A DNA stretch of 21,890 bases from RSA11 sp965652565 (lineage in GTDB: Bacteria; Actinomycetota; Thermoleophilia; Solirubrobacterales; 70-9). Both the position numbers and the translations under genes were made by a program. This document shows, piece by piece, positions 12,581 through 19,858 of this stretch; position 1 is the stretch's first letter; the number at the start of each line of letters is the position of its first letter. The stretch is taken from assembly GCA_965652565.1 (NCBI GenBank), contig CBFGWL010000051.1, forward strand, positions 1 to 21,890, in the 5' to 3' direction. Below the pieces are notes generated by a model. It saw only the letters and a list, made by a program, of their open reading frames with translations. It searched no databases and was not told the origin of the DNA.

Positions 12581-15500
12581 AAGTAGAAGCTCACGAGTTG
12601 CTTGCCGGCGTCGGTGATCCAGAGCCCGTTCGCCGCGTCGACGTCCACGTCCGTTGGCGTGGCGAACTCGCTCGGCTCGGGGACCGCCTCGCAGGTGGAG
12701 CCGCCGATCGCCCCCAGGATGGAGAGCGACGGCGAGAGCTTGTAGACCACGTTGCAGTGCTCGGACGCCGCGTAGATGTAGTCGCCCGTCGGGTCGACCG
12801 CCAGGCCGCGTAGGCCGGCAAGGGTTCCATCGTCGGCGCTCGCGAACCGCTCCACCTCGCCCGTGGCCAGGTCGAACGCCGTGATCGCCCCACCGAGCTC
12901 GTCCTCGTTGGTGCTCAGATCATCCGCCACGTAGACCCGTCCGTGCTCGCGGTCGATCGCGATGCCGCTCGCGTCGAAGATCACCCCGGGCCCCAGCGTC
13001 AGGTCCGTTGCGGGCTTGTCGCCGAAGGTCGTCCAGATGTTCGCCTCCGGATCGCCCTTGCGATAGAGCGTCGGCACGGCCGTGCTGTCCGCGAGCCCGT
13101 TGTACTCGCGCGAGCTGTTGGCGAAGCCGTGTGCGATCACGATGCTGAATGGGGTCGCGAAGTCGAGCGGGCCGTGGCCGATGTTCGACTCGTCGGTCCC
13201 GAGGGCGAAGATGGGCGGCGGGAAGCAGGCGCAGAATCCGCCGTACTGACCCGCGGGCGCGCCCGTCGTGTCGTCCGTCGCGTTCGTGGTCCCGTTGAAG
13301 GTCAGGTAGGCGCCGACGGTCTGGTTGATGTCCGCGGTCGAATCCTTCGAGTAGTAGTTGACGACCACGGGGCTCCCCGCTTGATCGCCGCTGCCCAGCG
13401 AGCCGGGCAGCACCGCGAGGCCGGTTGCGGCCACGGTCATCGTCGGGTTCCCGGGGAAGGCGCCGTCGTCGGGGATGAACGAGCCGGGGTTCCGAATCGG
13501 CGTCGTCGCGCGCGGGTTGCCCTCGAACCGGATCACCTCATCGTCGCGGTTCGCCGGGGCGCGTCCGATGACGTAGGCGTCCACCGGAGCCGCCTTCCCG
13601 TCGTTGTCGAACAGCGGCTGGTTGTGGTCCACGGCGATCGCGATCGGCTCGGTGTCCGCCAACTCCGCCGCGCCGCCCCAGCGCCGCACGAGCACCGGCA
13701 GCTGGCCGCCGACCGGCACCGCGCGCAGGGCATCGGGGAGCGGCTGGTCGCCGTCCAGGCGGGCGTCGCCGTTCGTATCCGCTCGCATCGGGTCGGTGAG
13801 GCGCGTGAACTCCGGGCCCTGGCCGGTGGGGCATGGGCCGTAGCGTTCGTTGCCGGTGCCCGGGCCGTCGGGCGAGTCGTCCCCGTCGGCGTCGCACGAG
13901 GTCGGGCTCGACTTGACGTGGTACTCGCTGTGGTCGTCGCGCGCGAACGGCACGGTCCAGCCGATCTTGGCCTCGAAGTAGTCGGACGACTCGAAGTACG
14001 GGGACTCCGGGTTGTCCTGGAGGTCCGCCCACGCCGCCCGGCATCCCTGCGGCCAGCTCTCCGGCGCCGGGTCGGTGGGCTCGCTGGGCTGGTCGGGGAG
14101 CGTCGAGCAGCGCGCGTCGTCGCCATCCGTGTCGGCGCTCTGCGGGTTCGTGCCGAGCGCGCTTTCCACGGCGTCGGGCAGCCCGTCCAGGTCGGCGTCG
14201 CGCGCGTACAGCAGGCTCACGACGTCGCCGGGCTGGAGCACGATGTCCTGCCAGGGCGTCTCCTCGGACTCGATCCCGGTGCCGTTGCCGATGATGCTCC
14301 AGGCGCCGTCGCCCGGCTCGGATGAGTTGGCGACCATCTCGTTCGTCTCGGGATTGAGCAGCGCCTGGAGGCGGGACCTCTCGCCGGGCTCGTCGCTGAA
14401 CTGAGGCGAGAGATCCGCCAGGCCTTCGCTCAGTACTTCGCCGAGCGTGACCCCAACGGGATGGCCGTCTTGCTTGAACGGGGTGACGGCCTCCACGTCG
14501 ATGCTGTGAAGCGTGCCGTCGCCGTAGTTGATCTCGATCGATGCGGTGCGGTCGCGCACCTTGGTCGCGACGTCAGCTTGGAAGTCGACCTGCTGGCCGG
14601 CGACGTTCGTGCCGGTCATGGTGATCGCGCCGAGCTCGTAGGAGATCGACGTCGGGTTCGCGAGGAAATCCATGATCACGCGCGAGTTGATCTGCTGCCC
14701 GAACGCGACGTCGGTCTGCGCCCCCGGCGCCAGCTCCACCGGCCCGAAGCCGGGCTGGGTCGCGGGGCAGTCCTGCAGGGATACGTCGCCCTCGATCGGC
14801 TGCAGGGCGGCGAGCAGGCGCGAGTCGCCGCTGCCGTCCCCGCTCGGCGTCCACGCGAGCACCTGGAGGTTCCCGACCGACACCGAGACCGGGCCGCTGT
14901 TGCGCAGGCGCAGCACGACCTGCATGCAGCCCGTCGGCTTCAGCGTGACCTTGCGCTCGGCGGACCGGGAGGCGATCTCGCCGTGCTCCTGGCTCATCTC
15001 GCGGCTGTTCGAGAACTCGGTGCGCGAGCCGGTGGTGGTCGAGTGGGAGCTCGAGACCTTCATCTTTTCCTCCACCTCGCAGCCCTCGAAGCCGCACTTG
15101 CCCCCGACCTCGGCCTCGACCCCGTACTTCTCGGTCGCCTCGCGGCTCGTCTCCGACGATTGCTCTGAGCCCGTCGTCACGCCGGTTGTCGACGAGCGCT
15201 CCTGCTCTGTGCCGGTCGTTTCCTCCACCTCGTAGTCGAGGTCCAGCTGCGGGCGCGAGAGCCCGGGGACGGCGATCAGCTCGACGTTCGGCAGATCCGC
15301 GATCCGCGGGTTCGTGTTCTCCTCGACGATCTCGTGGTAGTCGCTCACGCTGTCGCCGTCCGAGTCCGCGAGGCGCGGGTTCGAGCGCTGCTCGCGAACC
15401 TCGTTGTTGTCGAAGAGCCGCGGCTCGCGAGCGCCGCCTCCAGGCGGCAGCGAATCGTTGTCGCTGTCGGCGTGATTCGCGCGTGTATGGAAGCGGTGGA

Positions 15501-16647
15501 TCTCGTCGGCGTCGGATAGCCCGTCGCCGTCGGTGTCCTCCACGCGGGGATCGGAGTTCAGGCGGTACTCATCGCCGTCGAGGACGCCGTCTCCGTCGGT
15601 GTCTGGGTTCTGCGGATCGGAGTCGACCTCGCGCCTGACCGCCGGCGAGTCGTCGCTGAGCTCCTGGGGCGAGGTGACGCCGAACGACCACCCCGCGATC
15701 TCGGTGCAGTCCGGGACCCCGTCCGAGTCCGAGTCCTGAGTCTCGGGCAGCGGACAGCCGGGAACGGCGAACCTGGCGACCGCTCTGTTTTGCCGGTTGC
15801 GGCGCACCCGCACGATGCAATGACCCTGGCCCTGGCAGACGCCTCCCCAGCGGACGAGTTCCATGTCCGGGGCTGGCTTGGCCTTCAAGCGCACGCGGGT
15901 CCCCGGCTTGAAGCGGGCTTGGCACTTGCCGGGACAGCGGAGGTTGCCCTTGTTGCCGCGCACCTTGCCCGGCCCGACGACCTTGATCCGCAGCGTGACC
16001 TTCTTGCGGGCCTTGCGCTGGCGCTGCTTCGCGCGCCGCCCCTTGCGGGCTGCATTCGGCTTACGCGCAGCCTGCGCCTTGCGACTGGTGAGCGCACGCG
16101 CCGGCTGCGCGTAGGACGGTTCCGGCGCGCTCAACGCCAGAAGCTGGTCCGTGCGCGCCACCGCGGGCTCGTCGGGCGGTGGCGTGGCCTCGGCGCAGTC
16201 ACGGCGGCTCAGACGGCTGGCCGGCAACAGGGTCCTGCACATATGGGCCTCGCGCAGCTCGTCGCGATCGACGCGCGCGAACGCGAGGTTCGCGTCGGCG
16301 AGATTCGCTCCCGCGAGCCGCGACCCGCGCAGATCCGCCCCGGTCAGGGTCGTTCCGCGCAGGTCCGCGCCGCGCAGGTCCGCGCCCGCGAAGGACGCAC
16401 TGTGCAGGAATGCCCCGTTGAAGTTGGCCGCGCGGAGGTCGGCACCGCGGAAGTCGGCCTCCCCCAGGTCGCCAACCGCGAAGTCGGCCTCCGCGCAGCG
16501 CGCGAGCGCTTCCGGCTCGCAACCCCAACCCGCCGCATCGGGTTCAGCCTCTACACCGACCGCCGCTACGGCCATGCCAACCACGCTCGCGCAGATGGTG
16601 GTGGCGATAGCCAGACGTCGCCCCCAGCTCCGTCCCAGATCACTCAT
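12562..16647 (-). CDS. Giant secreted protein: pentapeptide repeats, calcium-binding repeats, anthrax-PA-like pore domain, beta-propeller; 1361 aa
   Basis: Exported by a signal peptide (about 1-32). Domains in order: pentapeptide repeats 52-122 (units such as ADLRG, ADFRG, ANLAD); a Lys/Arg-rich linker 186-216; an InlB-B-repeat-like module 216-297 with Cys residues; calcium-binding DxDxDG repeats at 305, 349, 371 and 428; a protective-antigen-like region about 303-745; further DxDxDG sites at 817, 839 and 957; and a C-terminal propeller-like part about 1217-1358 (FDASGIAIDREHGRVYVADD, GLAVDPTGDYIYAAS). The PA-like call rests on ordered matches: the DSDSDGVPDCTEIAGW start, a Ser/Thr-rich hairpin-like segment 484-560, MQVVLRLRNSGPVSVSVGNL and RTASIEINYGDG followed by VTLGEVL. 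No enzymatic A-component gene is in the window. It has a leaderless-type -10 box (TACCGT, 6 nt before the ATG). It may be a pore-forming or translocation protein, or only an adhesin with a shared fold. Confidence 0.8.
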   Translation of the reverse strand: MSDLGRSWGRRLAIATTICASVVGMAVAAVGVEAEPDAAGWGCEPEALARCAEADFAVGDLGEADFRGADLRAANFNGAFLHSASFAGADLRGADLRGTTLTGADLRGSRLAGANLADANLAFARVDRDELREAHMCRTLLPASRLSRRDCAEATPPPDEPAVARTDQLLALSAPEPSYAQPARALTSRKAQAARKPNAARKGRRAKQRQRKARKKVTLRIKVVGPGKVRGNKGNLRCPGKCQARFKPGTRVRLKAKPAPDMELVRWGGVCQGQGHCIVRVRRNRQNRAVARFAVPGCPLPETQDSDSDGVPDCTEIAGWSFGVTSPQELSDDSPAVRREVDSDPQNPDTDGDGVLDGDEYRLNSDPRVEDTDGDGLSDADEIHRFHTRANHADSDNDSLPPGGGAREPRLFDNNEVREQRSNPRLADSDGDSVSDYHEIVEENTNPRIADLPNVELIAVPGLSRPQLDLDYEVEETTGTEQERSSTTGVTTGSEQSSETSREATEKYGVEAEVGGKCGFEGCEVEEKMKVSSSHSTTTGSRTEFSNSREMSQEHGEIASRSAERKVTLKPTGCMQVVLRLRNSGPVSVSVGNLQVLAWTPSGDGSGDSRLLAALQPIEGDVSLQDCPATQPGFGPVELAPGAQTDVAFGQQINSRVIMDFLANPTSISYELGAITMTGTNVAGQQVDFQADVATKVRDRTASIEINYGDGTLHSIDVEAVTPFKQDGHPVGVTLGEVLSEGLADLSPQFSDEPGERSRLQALLNPETNEMVANSSEPGDGAWSIIGNGTGIESEETPWQDIVLQPGDVVSLLYARDADLDGLPDAVESALGTNPQSADTDGDDARCSTLPDQPSEPTDPAPESWPQGCRAAWADLQDNPESPYFESSDYFEAKIGWTVPFARDDHSEYHVKSSPTSCDADGDDSPDGPGTGNERYGPCPTGQGPEFTRLTDPMRADTNGDARLDGDQPLPDALRAVPVGGQLPVLVRRWGGAAELADTEPIAIAVDHNQPLFDNDGKAAPVDAYVIGRAPANRDDEVIRFEGNPRATTPIRNPGSFIPDDGAFPGNPTMTVAATGLAVLPGSLGSGDQAGSPVVVNYYSKDSTADINQTVGAYLTFNGTTNATDDTTGAPAGQYGGFCACFPPPIFALGTDESNIGHGPLDFATPFSIVIAHGFANSSREYNGLADSTAVPTLYRKGDPEANIWTTFGDKPATDLTLGPGVIFDASGIAIDREHGRVYVADDLSTNEDELGGAITAFDLATGEVERFASADDGTLAGLRGLAVDPTGDYIYAASEHCNVVYKLSPSLSILGAIGGSTCEAVPEPSEFATPTDVDVDAANGLWITDAGKQLVSFYFYPFGP

Positions 16648-16653
16648 GCGGCG

Positions 16654-16659
16654 ACGGTA
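16654..16659 (-). promoter_or_regulatory. -10-like box TACCGT, leaderless promoter of the giant gene
   Basis: On the minus strand TACCGT lies exactly 6 nt before ATG 16647 with no ribosome binding site, which supports this start. A small hairpin (GGAAAACC/GGTTTCC, with one bulged A) lies at 16687-16705, upstream of the box. Confidence 0.45.
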
Positions 16660-16788
16660 TGCGTGCTCGCCGCGCGCGTCGACCCTGGAAAACCCGGAGG
16701 TTTCCCCGGAATCTAGGGACGGGGTATGGCGCGGGGTCGGCGCCTTCCACGCGCCTCGGCCGCGGTGGTCGCCGCCGAATCCGAGCCA

Positions 16789-16794
16789 TACACT
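16789..16794 (+). promoter_or_regulatory. -10-like box TACACT of the tRNA gene
   Basis: TACACT ends 9 nt before the first tRNA base, a normal distance for a tRNA promoter with a 2-3 nt leader. It matches the TAnnCT hexamer seen before other genes here. Confidence 0.5.
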
Positions 16795-16803
16795 GCGAGT
16801 CCG

Positions 16804-16877
<74 letters not shown>

Positions 16878-16880
16878 TTC

Positions 16881-17456
16881 GTGGGCAAGGTCTACGACGA
16901 GATCACCGAGCACCAGCGCGAGTGGATCGCGCGCCAGGCGATGTTCTTCGTCGCCACCGCGCCGCTGGCCGGCGACGGGCACGTGAACCTCTCCCCGAAG
17001 GGCCCGATCGGCTCGCTCGCCGTGCTCGGCCCGCGTGAGATTGCGTACCTGGACGTGTACGGCAGCGGAGCCGAGACGATCGCGCACCTACGTGAGAATG
17101 GGCGCATCTGCGTGATGCTCTGCTCCTTCGAGGGCGCGCCGCGCATCCTGCGCCTGCACGGCCGCGGTGAGCCGGTCACCCGCGAGGACCCGCGCTTCGA
17201 GGAGTTGCTCTCGCGGGCGGATTTCGAGGATCCCTCCGTGCCCGAGGCCCGGCGCGCGATCATTCACGTGGAGCTCACGCGCATCTCCGACTCGTGTGGC
17301 TACGGCGTGCCGCTCATGAAGTTCGAGGGCCTGCGCGAGCACCACGCCCTCTCCGTCGCCAAGCGCGTGCGGACCGTGGGCGTCGAGCGCTACCACGAGG
17401 AGCAGCTCGACGTGGCCGGGCGAAGCATCGACGACCTGCCCGCGCTCGCCGACTGA
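16881..17456 (+). CDS. Pyridoxamine 5'-phosphate oxidase-like flavin-binding protein, 191 aa
   Basis: Split-barrel FMN-binding protein of the PNPOx-like family. The signature is near the N-terminus: WIARQAMFFVATAPLAGDGH then VNLSPKGPIGS. A C-terminal CGYGVPLMKFEG segment matches the subfamily. These proteins bind FMN or F420 and reduce small molecules; the substrate is unknown, and the gene is not necessarily involved in vitamin B6 synthesis. GTG 16881 is the right start because family members begin with a similar short MGKVYDEI-type helix. It lies only 3 nt past the tRNA-Arg 3' end with no room for a ribosome binding site. The message must come from the tRNA transcript by 3' processing, or from a promoter inside the tRNA gene. 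A strong hairpin covers its stop. Confidence 0.88.
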   Translation: MGKVYDEITEHQREWIARQAMFFVATAPLAGDGHVNLSPKGPIGSLAVLGPREIAYLDVYGSGAETIAHLRENGRICVMLCSFEGAPRILRLHGRGEPVTREDPRFEELLSRADFEDPSVPEARRAIIHVELTRISDSCGYGVPLMKFEGLREHHALSVAKRVRTVGVERYHEEQLDVAGRSIDDLPALAD

Positions 17457-17477
17457 GGGTTACGGCCCCCTCAGTCG
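17450..17477 (+). terminator. Strong hairpin overlapping the PNPOx-like stop codon
   Basis: CGACTGAGGG (17450-17459) and CCCTCAGTCG (17468-17477) form a perfect 10-bp stem with an 8-nt loop. The stop codon TGA lies in the left arm. There is no T-run, so it may be a Rho-independent-like or stabilising hairpin. The next gene's -10-like box starts 18 nt later. Confidence 0.6.
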
Positions 17478-17494
17478 CCTGTCTCAGCCGCTGC

Positions 17495-17500
17495 TTTACT
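17495..17500 (+). promoter_or_regulatory. -10-like box TTTACT before the DHFR-like gene
   Basis: TTTACT lies 7 nt before GTG 17508 with no ribosome binding site, consistent with a leaderless start. It departs from TAnnCT at the second base. Confidence 0.4.
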
Positions 17501-17507
17501 GACCCGC

Positions 17508-18107
17508 GTGAGCCGCACGCAGTACTACGTCGCCGCCTCGCTCGACGGCTACATCGCGGACCCCGACGACGGGCTCGATTGGCTCACCGGCTATGAGGGC
17601 AGCTACGACGGAGCCGACGCGGCGACCGACGCGCTGGCGGCGGGCGGTTCCTACGAGTCCTTCTACGAGCAGGTGGGCGCGCTCGTCAGCGGCTCGGCGA
17701 CGTACGAGTGGATCCTCGACCACCTCGACGGGGTCGGCGAGGAGCTCGGCACGGGGGCGTCTTGGCCCTATGCGGGCAAGCCGTATTGGGTGCTGAGCTC
17801 CCGTGACCTGCCGGTCCCGGATGTGGAGGGGATCGACGTCCGGGTCGTCGACGCCTCGGCCGCGGAAGTCCACGCCGATCTGCGGCGCGCTGCCGGCGAT
17901 CGCAACATCTGGATCGTCGGTGGCGGCGGCGTCGCGTCGCAGTTCGCTGAGGCCGGCCTGCTCGACGAGCTCCACCTGACGGTCGTCCCCGTCGTGCTCG
18001 GCGCGGGCAAGCCGCTGTTCGAGCGGCCGCTGCCGGCCATGCAGCTCACGAAGGTCACGCCGATGCGCAGCGGCATGGTCGAACTGCGCTACGAGCTTCG
18101 GCGCTAG
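17508..18107 (+). CDS. Dihydrofolate reductase / RibD C-terminal family protein, 199 aa
   Basis: NADPH-binding reductase of the DHFR-like fold (RibD C-terminal family). The start reads YYVAASLDGYIADPDDGLDWL (residues 6-26), the usual first strand and loop. The cofactor-binding NIWIVGGGGVASQFAEAGLLDE is at 133-154, followed by ELHLTVVPVVLGAGKPLF (154-171). This is a broad family of stand-alone reductases and is not the true DHFR of folate synthesis, although folE lies elsewhere in the window. The GTG start is supported by a -10-like box 7 nt upstream. It converges on the lipase gene; a GGCCCGGGCC palindrome (18110-18119) lies between them. Confidence 0.87.
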   Translation: MSRTQYYVAASLDGYIADPDDGLDWLTGYEGSYDGADAATDALAAGGSYESFYEQVGALVSGSATYEWILDHLDGVGEELGTGASWPYAGKPYWVLSSRDLPVPDVEGIDVRVVDASAAEVHADLRRAAGDRNIWIVGGGGVASQFAEAGLLDELHLTVVPVVLGAGKPLFERPLPAMQLTKVTPMRSGMVELRYELRR

Positions 18108-18118
18108 CCGGCCCGGGC

Positions 18119-19099
18119 CTACCGCCGCGTGTAGCGGCGCAGCGGCGGCTCGCGGTCGGCCGCCGGCGCGATCCCCGGACGCAGAACCAACGCGTTCAGC
18201 AGGTCCTCGACCGCGTGGTTGAGATCTGCCGGCGCGCCCTCCTGCAGGCAGCCGCGACGCGCGACGCGCACTGGGTCGGCCGGGCCCGGGTGCTCGAGCG
18301 CGTCCATCGCGAGCTGGAAGGCGGTGGGGTCGAAGAAGCCCGTGAGCAGGTGCTCGGAGACCGCCAGCGGGCACACGTCCTGGATCGCGACGTTCGTGAT
18401 CTTCCCCTTGCCGCGGTGCAGGGAGGAGCTGCCGCGGTCGTCGGAGTTGGGGACGACCGTCTGGTCGAAGTGCGTGTAGATGTTGGTGTAGGAGATGCCG
18501 CGGAACGTCTCCGTGCGGCTGTTGAGCGCGCGCATGAACCGGGACCCGGCGGTCTGCTGCCAGCCGGCCGGGATGCAGGTGTCCCCGCAGTAGCCGGTCG
18601 TGCCGTGGTTCGAGGGCGCCAGGCCGACCAGATCGTCGACCTTGCGACGGGTGTCGGGCCAGAAGCGCAGCGCCCAGCGCGGCACCATGCCGCCCTGGCT
18701 CGCGCCGATGATCGCGATGCGCTCGCGGCCGGCACGCCGGAACATGGCCCTGATCGCGTGGACCACGTACTCGGCGTTCACCTGGATGTCGCCCGTCGCG
18801 CGCTGTGGCATCTGCACCGTGCAGTGCGGCACGCCGCGGCGTTTCAACGCGGGGATGTAGAAGTGAGACCAGTTCTCGCGTGCCGTGACGTTGGTGCCGT
18901 GCACGAGCAGCACGGGCCGCACGCGCGCGCCGGCCAGGCCCTGGCACGTGAGCGACGCGCGCAGCTTCGCCTTGGACACGCTGAGCTTCGGCCCGGGACG
19001 GTCGAGCGGCGCGAAGGTCGCTCCCGCCTCGGCGGGCAGCGCGAGGGCGAACACCGCGAGCATGCCCAGGAGAGCGCGCACCGCGCTGAACCCTCGCAT
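18119..19099 (-). CDS. Secreted CALB-like lipase/esterase, 326 aa
   Basis: Exported alpha/beta hydrolase with a signal peptide (about 1-25). The triad fits the Candida antarctica lipase B type: nucleophile Ser134 in GASQGG (132-137), Asp212 in YTNIYTHFDQTVVP (204-217) and His250 in VSEHLLTG. LVHGTN (66-70 region) is the oxyanion-loop strand and DLVGLAPSNHGT follows the nucleophile elbow. Likely hydrolyses esters or triglycerides outside the cell. Cys52, Cys93, Cys171/175, Cys243 and Cys284 could form disulfides. I chose ATG 19099, which begins a compact signal peptide; an in-frame ATG at 19126 adds nine residues and is also possible. It is divergent from the lipoprotein gene. Confidence 0.87.
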   Translation of the reverse strand: MRGFSAVRALLGMLAVFALALPAEAGATFAPLDRPGPKLSVSKAKLRASLTCQGLAGARVRPVLLVHGTNVTARENWSHFYIPALKRRGVPHCTVQMPQRATGDIQVNAEYVVHAIRAMFRRAGRERIAIIGASQGGMVPRWALRFWPDTRRKVDDLVGLAPSNHGTTGYCGDTCIPAGWQQTAGSRFMRALNSRTETFRGISYTNIYTHFDQTVVPNSDDRGSSSLHRGKGKITNVAIQDVCPLAVSEHLLTGFFDPTAFQLAMDALEHPGPADPVRVARRGCLQEGAPADLNHAVEDLLNALVLRPGIAPAADREPPLRRYTRR

Positions 19100-19136
19100 G
19101 CCGTCCGCGCTCGCGCGCCACTCCATCCACGCCCAG

Positions 19137-19146
19137 CGCGTACGCT
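19137..19146. promoter_or_regulatory. Overlapping divergent -10-like boxes
   Basis: On the plus strand TACGCT (19141-19146) lies 10 nt before ATG 19157. On the minus strand TACGCG (19142 to 19137) lies 10 nt before the alternative lipase ATG 19126. Both boxes use the same TA step at 19141-19142, so if both are real the two promoters exclude each other. Confidence 0.35.
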
Positions 19147-19156
19147 GCGCGCACCG

Positions 19157-19768
19157 ATGAAGCCCGGGCGATTCACCGGCACCCTGGCAGCGCTCGCCGC
19201 GCTCACCCTGGCCGCCTGCGGTGGCGGCGACGACGGCGCCGAGCCCGAGCCTGAGCCGCGCCCCGTCGAGGTCGCCCACAAGCTGCCGAAGCTGAAGCGC
19301 GGCTGGGAACCCCACCTCAACCGGCGCGCCGGCATCGCCGTCGGTGAGCCACCGGGATGGACGACGCGCGACCGCGGCACCACCACCGTCCTGCGCTCGC
19401 CGGACAAGCTGATCGCGATCACGATCACCGCGGATCGCACCGACGACGCGCTCGACATCCCGCTCGAACAGTTCGCGGCGCGCACGTTCGCCGCGCTGCC
19501 CGGTTTCGAGGGCGAGCTGCAGCCGTCGGAGCCGCGCCGGTTCAAGGCGCGCTACCCGGCGGCGCAGGTGCAGGGCCGGGGCACCGCAGCAGACACCGGC
19601 GTGCGCCAGCGCCTCCGGGTCGTCGTCATGCGCCGCAAGGGCATCGTCACCGTCGTCGCGGTGATCGCCGAGAACGCGCGGCGTGCCGACAAGGTCTTCA
19701 GCCGCAACGCGGTGGAAGCGGTGCAGACCATCCGCACGCGGCCCGTGGGGGCCGTCGCGGCCCGCTGA
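19157..19768 (+). CDS. Lipoprotein of unknown function, 203 aa
   Basis: Membrane-anchored exported protein with lipobox LAAC (Cys21) after the leader MKPGRFTGTLAALAALTL. A short acidic/Pro linker (EPEPEPRPVEV) follows. The mature part (about 45-200) looks like an alpha/beta fold: GIAVGEPPGWTTRDRG, then a beta strand LIAITITADR, a helix EQFAARTFAALPGFEG, a strand RQRLRVVVMRRKGIVTVVAVIAEN and a closing helix. It resembles the PsbP/LpqN-like folds of actinobacterial lipoproteins, but I do not assign it. The ATG is placed by the lipoprotein signal and a -10-like TACGCT 10 nt upstream. Confidence 0.82.
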   Translation: MKPGRFTGTLAALAALTLAACGGGDDGAEPEPEPRPVEVAHKLPKLKRGWEPHLNRRAGIAVGEPPGWTTRDRGTTTVLRSPDKLIAITITADRTDDALDIPLEQFAARTFAALPGFEGELQPSEPRRFKARYPAAQVQGRGTAADTGVRQRLRVVVMRRKGIVTVVAVIAENARRADKVFSRNAVEAVQTIRTRPVGAVAAR

Positions 19769-19800
19769 AGAAAGTCCTGGCGCGCGCGGGGCGCAGACAG

Positions 19801-19806
19801 TAGGCT
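19801..19806 (+). promoter_or_regulatory. -10-like box TAGGCT of the glycine-rich protein gene
   Basis: TAGGCT is flanked by GACAG (19796-19800) and CTGTC (19814-19818), a small inverted repeat around the promoter. The gene starts at 19859 with the ribosome binding site AGGGAGGGG just before it, giving a leader of about 45 nt. Confidence 0.45.
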
Positions 19807-19858
19807 CGCGCTCCTGTCGAAGAGGGCCGGTGGTCCGAAGTACCCCAGGGAGGGGTTT

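Noticed and set aside
12943..14325. 460-codon open frame antisense to the giant secreted protein
   Set aside because: Low-complexity Arg/Val/Ala translation without motifs; the minus strand carries the real domains.
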